From Rhizobium sp. BK602 (lineage in GTDB: Bacteria > Pseudomonadota > Alphaproteobacteria > Rhizobiales > Rhizobiaceae): DNA of 64,000 nt. Of this stretch, positions 62,227-64,000 are shown one piece after another. Location of the stretch: positions 186,001 to 250,000 of the forward strand of contig NZ_JACIBC010000005.1 in NCBI RefSeq assembly GCF_014195095.1, given 5' to 3'. The position numbers and the translations under genes are program-made. The notes beneath the pieces are model-generated. The model made no database searches. It had not been told where the DNA came from and worked only from the letters and a program-made list of their open reading frames with translations. Each line of letters opens with the position of its first letter. Position 1 is the first letter of the stretch.

Positions 62227-62712
62227 ATGGCTGACAAAAACAATGGGGAAACGGCTGCTGTTATTGCAGGCGCCGATACCAAAGCAAATGCACAGGCGGC
62301 GAAACGACAGAAATCTCCACGGCGCCAGAAAGCGGTTGCCGAGTTGGTTCAGCCAGCCGTCAAGACGGCAACCGCAAAACCCTCGAATGCGAAGTCCAAA
62401 AGGCATAGCGCAACCGAGAGGCACGAGAAGCTCAAGCTGATAGAAGCGCAAGTCTCCGAAAGCATAAGCACGCTCAAGGATGCCATCAAAAACGCCGGCA
62501 TATCTGAAAAAACCTATTATCTATGGAAGCAGGCCGTAAAGTCGGTCGCTCCGAGGAAAGATAAGCCTGCTGTAACCAGCCCTGCCGCGATTGGTGACGA
62601 GCTGAGCGATCTCGTTCAGCTGGAAAAGGAAAACCAGAGACTACGCAAAGTCCTGGCGGAGAAGCTGCGCGCGGAAAATGCCGAGCTGCGCAAGAAGCTT
62701 GGGCTGAACTGA
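62227..62712 (+). CDS. SyrB-like regulator
   Basis: A 161-residue basic protein. The first 70 residues are lysine/alanine/proline-rich and disordered; then ERHEKLKLIEAQVSESISTLKDAIKNAGISEKTYYLWKQA forms a helix-turn-helix-like region as in Sinorhizobium SyrB, a regulator linked to exopolysaccharide and symbiosis control. The tail LVQLEKENQRLRKVLAEKLRAENAELRKKLGLN is a short heptad coil. GAGGAC is upstream of the ATG. Confidence in the family is good, the target is unknown. Confidence 0.8.
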   Translation: MADKNNGETAAVIAGADTKANAQAAKRQKSPRRQKAVAELVQPAVKTATAKPSNAKSKRHSATERHEKLKLIEAQVSESISTLKDAIKNAGISEKTYYLWKQAVKSVAPRKDKPAVTSPAAIGDELSDLVQLEKENQRLRKVLAEKLRAENAELRKKLGLN

Positions 62713-62914
62713 TCAAGCGTCAGAATTGCGTATGCGGCCAGCCCCTTGCGAGATCCTGGGGCCGGCTGCTGCGGTCTGTCGGGACGCGAAGGGCGTCATA
62801 GCCTCTCGCGTCGGTTAGTTGCCACATGCCAGAAGACGTTATACTCGTCCGCTACCAAACCGCCGTTACGCCGACCGGCTCAGGCTTCCATCGATTGCTT
62901 AAGGTCAAGTTTAT

Positions 62915-63454
62915 ATGAAAACGCCACGGCGGAGCTTCGTTGTCGAAATCAAATCGAAGCGACGGGCCTCAAAGACGCTGACAAAATCGATTTGGGGCGA
63001 TGCAGACCTCAAGGCTCTGGCCCAGGAAGTCGATGATAAAGCGCCCCATCTCTCCAATTCCAATAGCGTAGCGAGCCGACCCGAGGCGAGCAGCGCTATG
63101 CCGCCCAATCTCCTGAATGTGAATTCAGCCGGCGAAAAGCCCGATGAGCCCGGTCTTGTGCAAGCAACACCATCTCCGGCCGGCGGAGCAGAGACGGACG
63201 CGCCGCAACAGCAGCAGATCGCACCGACCGCCGCTCGAATTCGCGCCAAGCGCGCGCCTGTCCGCAGGACTGCAAAAGCGGAACTTCGCAAGGATAAGGA
63301 TGCGCGATCCGAGACGATCGGGATCGTGATTTCCCTGGATGAAATGGCGGTTCTCGACGCGGAAAACAAACGCCTCAAGGAATTGCTGGCTGAACGGCTG
63401 CGCGCGGAGAACTTACAGCTGAAGAAAATGCTCGAGCGGTTCGCTGCCGCCTGA
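62915..63454 (+). CDS. SyrB-associated protein with matching C-terminal heptad tail
   Basis: A 179-residue basic protein starting MKTPRRSFVVEIKSKRRASK, a pattern found in many rhizobial small proteins of unknown function. The centre is low complexity (Ser, Pro, Gln, Lys). The C-terminus LDAENKRLKELLAERLRAENLQLKKML is nearly the same as the tail of the SyrB-like protein 200 bases upstream, although the rest is unrelated. I infer coiled-coil pairing between the two. Ribosome site is weak. Confidence 0.7.
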   Translation: MKTPRRSFVVEIKSKRRASKTLTKSIWGDADLKALAQEVDDKAPHLSNSNSVASRPEASSAMPPNLLNVNSAGEKPDEPGLVQATPSPAGGAETDAPQQQQIAPTAARIRAKRAPVRRTAKAELRKDKDARSETIGIVISLDEMAVLDAENKRLKELLAERLRAENLQLKKMLERFAAA

Positions 63455-63473
63455 AAGGGCCGCGTCAGCTGAT

Positions 63474-64000
63474 TTATCGTTCGTAAATGCAGAGCAATTG
63501 CTTTCTTGAGATGCGCTGCTCTGAAGGATAGCCGAACGCATTGTTGGTGTATTCGATGCTGTCGATGACGACGTCGCGATTGACATGGCTGTGACCATAG
63601 ACATGCAGATGCCTGTCCGCCTGTAATTGACGGATCTGCCGATCCAGGGCAGCGCTTCCCAAAACCGGATAGACATAACGGTAACGCATGGGAATCTGCT
63701 CGGGCATCAGGTCGATACGCGGGACAAAATGCGAAAATGAAATCACCACGTCATTCTGTACCGACAGCACGGGCTGATTGAGGCGCAGAAAATGCGCGGT
63801 GATATCCGCCACGCTCATCTTGTCGGGCCAGAGGCACGCACGAAAATCGACCCAGCTTCGCAGCAGCTGCTCATTCGGCAAGCCGAAAGAATAATCATAC
63901 CAGCCGAGCAATGGGACGATCGACAAAGGCCCGTCGTGATAGGCCTCGGTGCAAATCTGATGCTCCTTCGCGAGTTGCCCCAGCGAACGAAACTTATCGA
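63474..64000 (-). CDS. Calcineurin-like metallophosphoesterase, 5' end beyond window
   Basis: The C-terminal 175 residues of a metallophosphoesterase are present. The frame is open to the right edge (DKFRSLGQLAKEHQICTEAYHDGPLSIVPLLGWYDYSFG) and the last metal motif is HVYGHSHVN (GHxH). The gene continues beyond the window, so the N-terminal GDXH and GD motifs cannot be checked. It is convergent with the gene at 62915, 19 bases apart. Confidence 0.82.
   Translation of the reverse strand, partial: DKFRSLGQLAKEHQICTEAYHDGPLSIVPLLGWYDYSFGLPNEQLLRSWVDFRACLWPDKMSVADITAHFLRLNQPVLSVQNDVVISFSHFVPRIDLMPEQIPMRYRYVYPVLGSAALDRQIRQLQADRHLHVYGHSHVNRDVVIDSIEYTNNAFGYPSEQRISRKQLLCIYER

Overview
The window looks like a piece of a Rhizobium/Agrobacterium-type alphaproteobacterial genome. 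The reasons are the high GC coding sequence, a SyrB-like regulator, a DUF1127 micro-protein followed by a tandem array of CCTCCTCCC stem-loops (the 'cuckoo'/CcsR sRNA type), an extra groESL copy in a metabolic operon, and many sensory proteins and aromatic/amine catabolic genes. I see no rRNA, tRNA, CRISPR array, insertion sequence or phage gene. Almost all of it reads as ordinary accessory chromosome or chromid with tightly packed operons.

Layout. 1-2232 (minus): 5' part of an operon resembling the diaminopropionate/staphyloferrin-B genes (ParB-like SbnI, type III PLP decarboxylase SbnH, SbnA-type synthase, cut by the edge), translationally coupled by ATGA overlaps. 2729-6072: aldehyde dehydrogenase, DUF779 protein and a GAF-Fis regulator without an AAA+ domain, with a perfect palindrome upstream. 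6222-7148: bestrophin-like channel. 7224-10974: an unusual small island of a hypothetical protein, a 74-residue Tat-like glycine-rich peptide, a fused PqqD/HPr-kinase-like protein and a nucleotidyltransferase. 11281-16621: VOC protein, then groES-groEL-2OG/Fe(II) oxygenase-like protein-O-acetylhomoserine sulfhydrylase. 16768-21942: formaldehyde dehydrogenase, FixL/FixJ-like pair, Tat-exported oxalate decarboxylase. 22178-28844: RND efflux pump with its own OmpR/EnvZ-type pair. 29287-30186: small protein and exported flavodoxin.

30294-52309 is the centre of the window: a complete homoprotocatechuate (3,4-dihydroxyphenylacetate) meta-cleavage pathway (hpaA, hpaBC, hpaF, hpaE, hpaD, gabD, hpaG, hpaH, hpaI, hpaR) merged with an amine-processing module (APC permease, aldehyde dehydrogenase, IclR regulator, Tm-1-like protein, HAD phosphatase, two class III PLP enzymes, an APH-fold kinase and an aromatic amino acid decarboxylase). 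One class III enzyme is of the AGXT2L/phospholyase type and sits directly before the kinase. I infer that the kinase/phospholyase pair may deaminate beta-hydroxylated aryl-ethylamines (octopamine or noradrenaline type) by phosphorylation and elimination, delivering arylacetaldehyde to the dehydrogenase and then to the hpa pathway. The decarboxylase plus transaminase would handle the non-hydroxylated amines.

52492-64000 is sensory and regulatory: small membrane protein plus hybrid histidine kinase, an SDR, the DUF1127/cuckoo RNA locus on the minus strand, a GAF-PAS protein without output domain, a chemoreceptor with a CheR-tethering tail, two SyrB-like proteins sharing a C-terminal heptad tail, and a partial metallophosphoesterase at the right edge.
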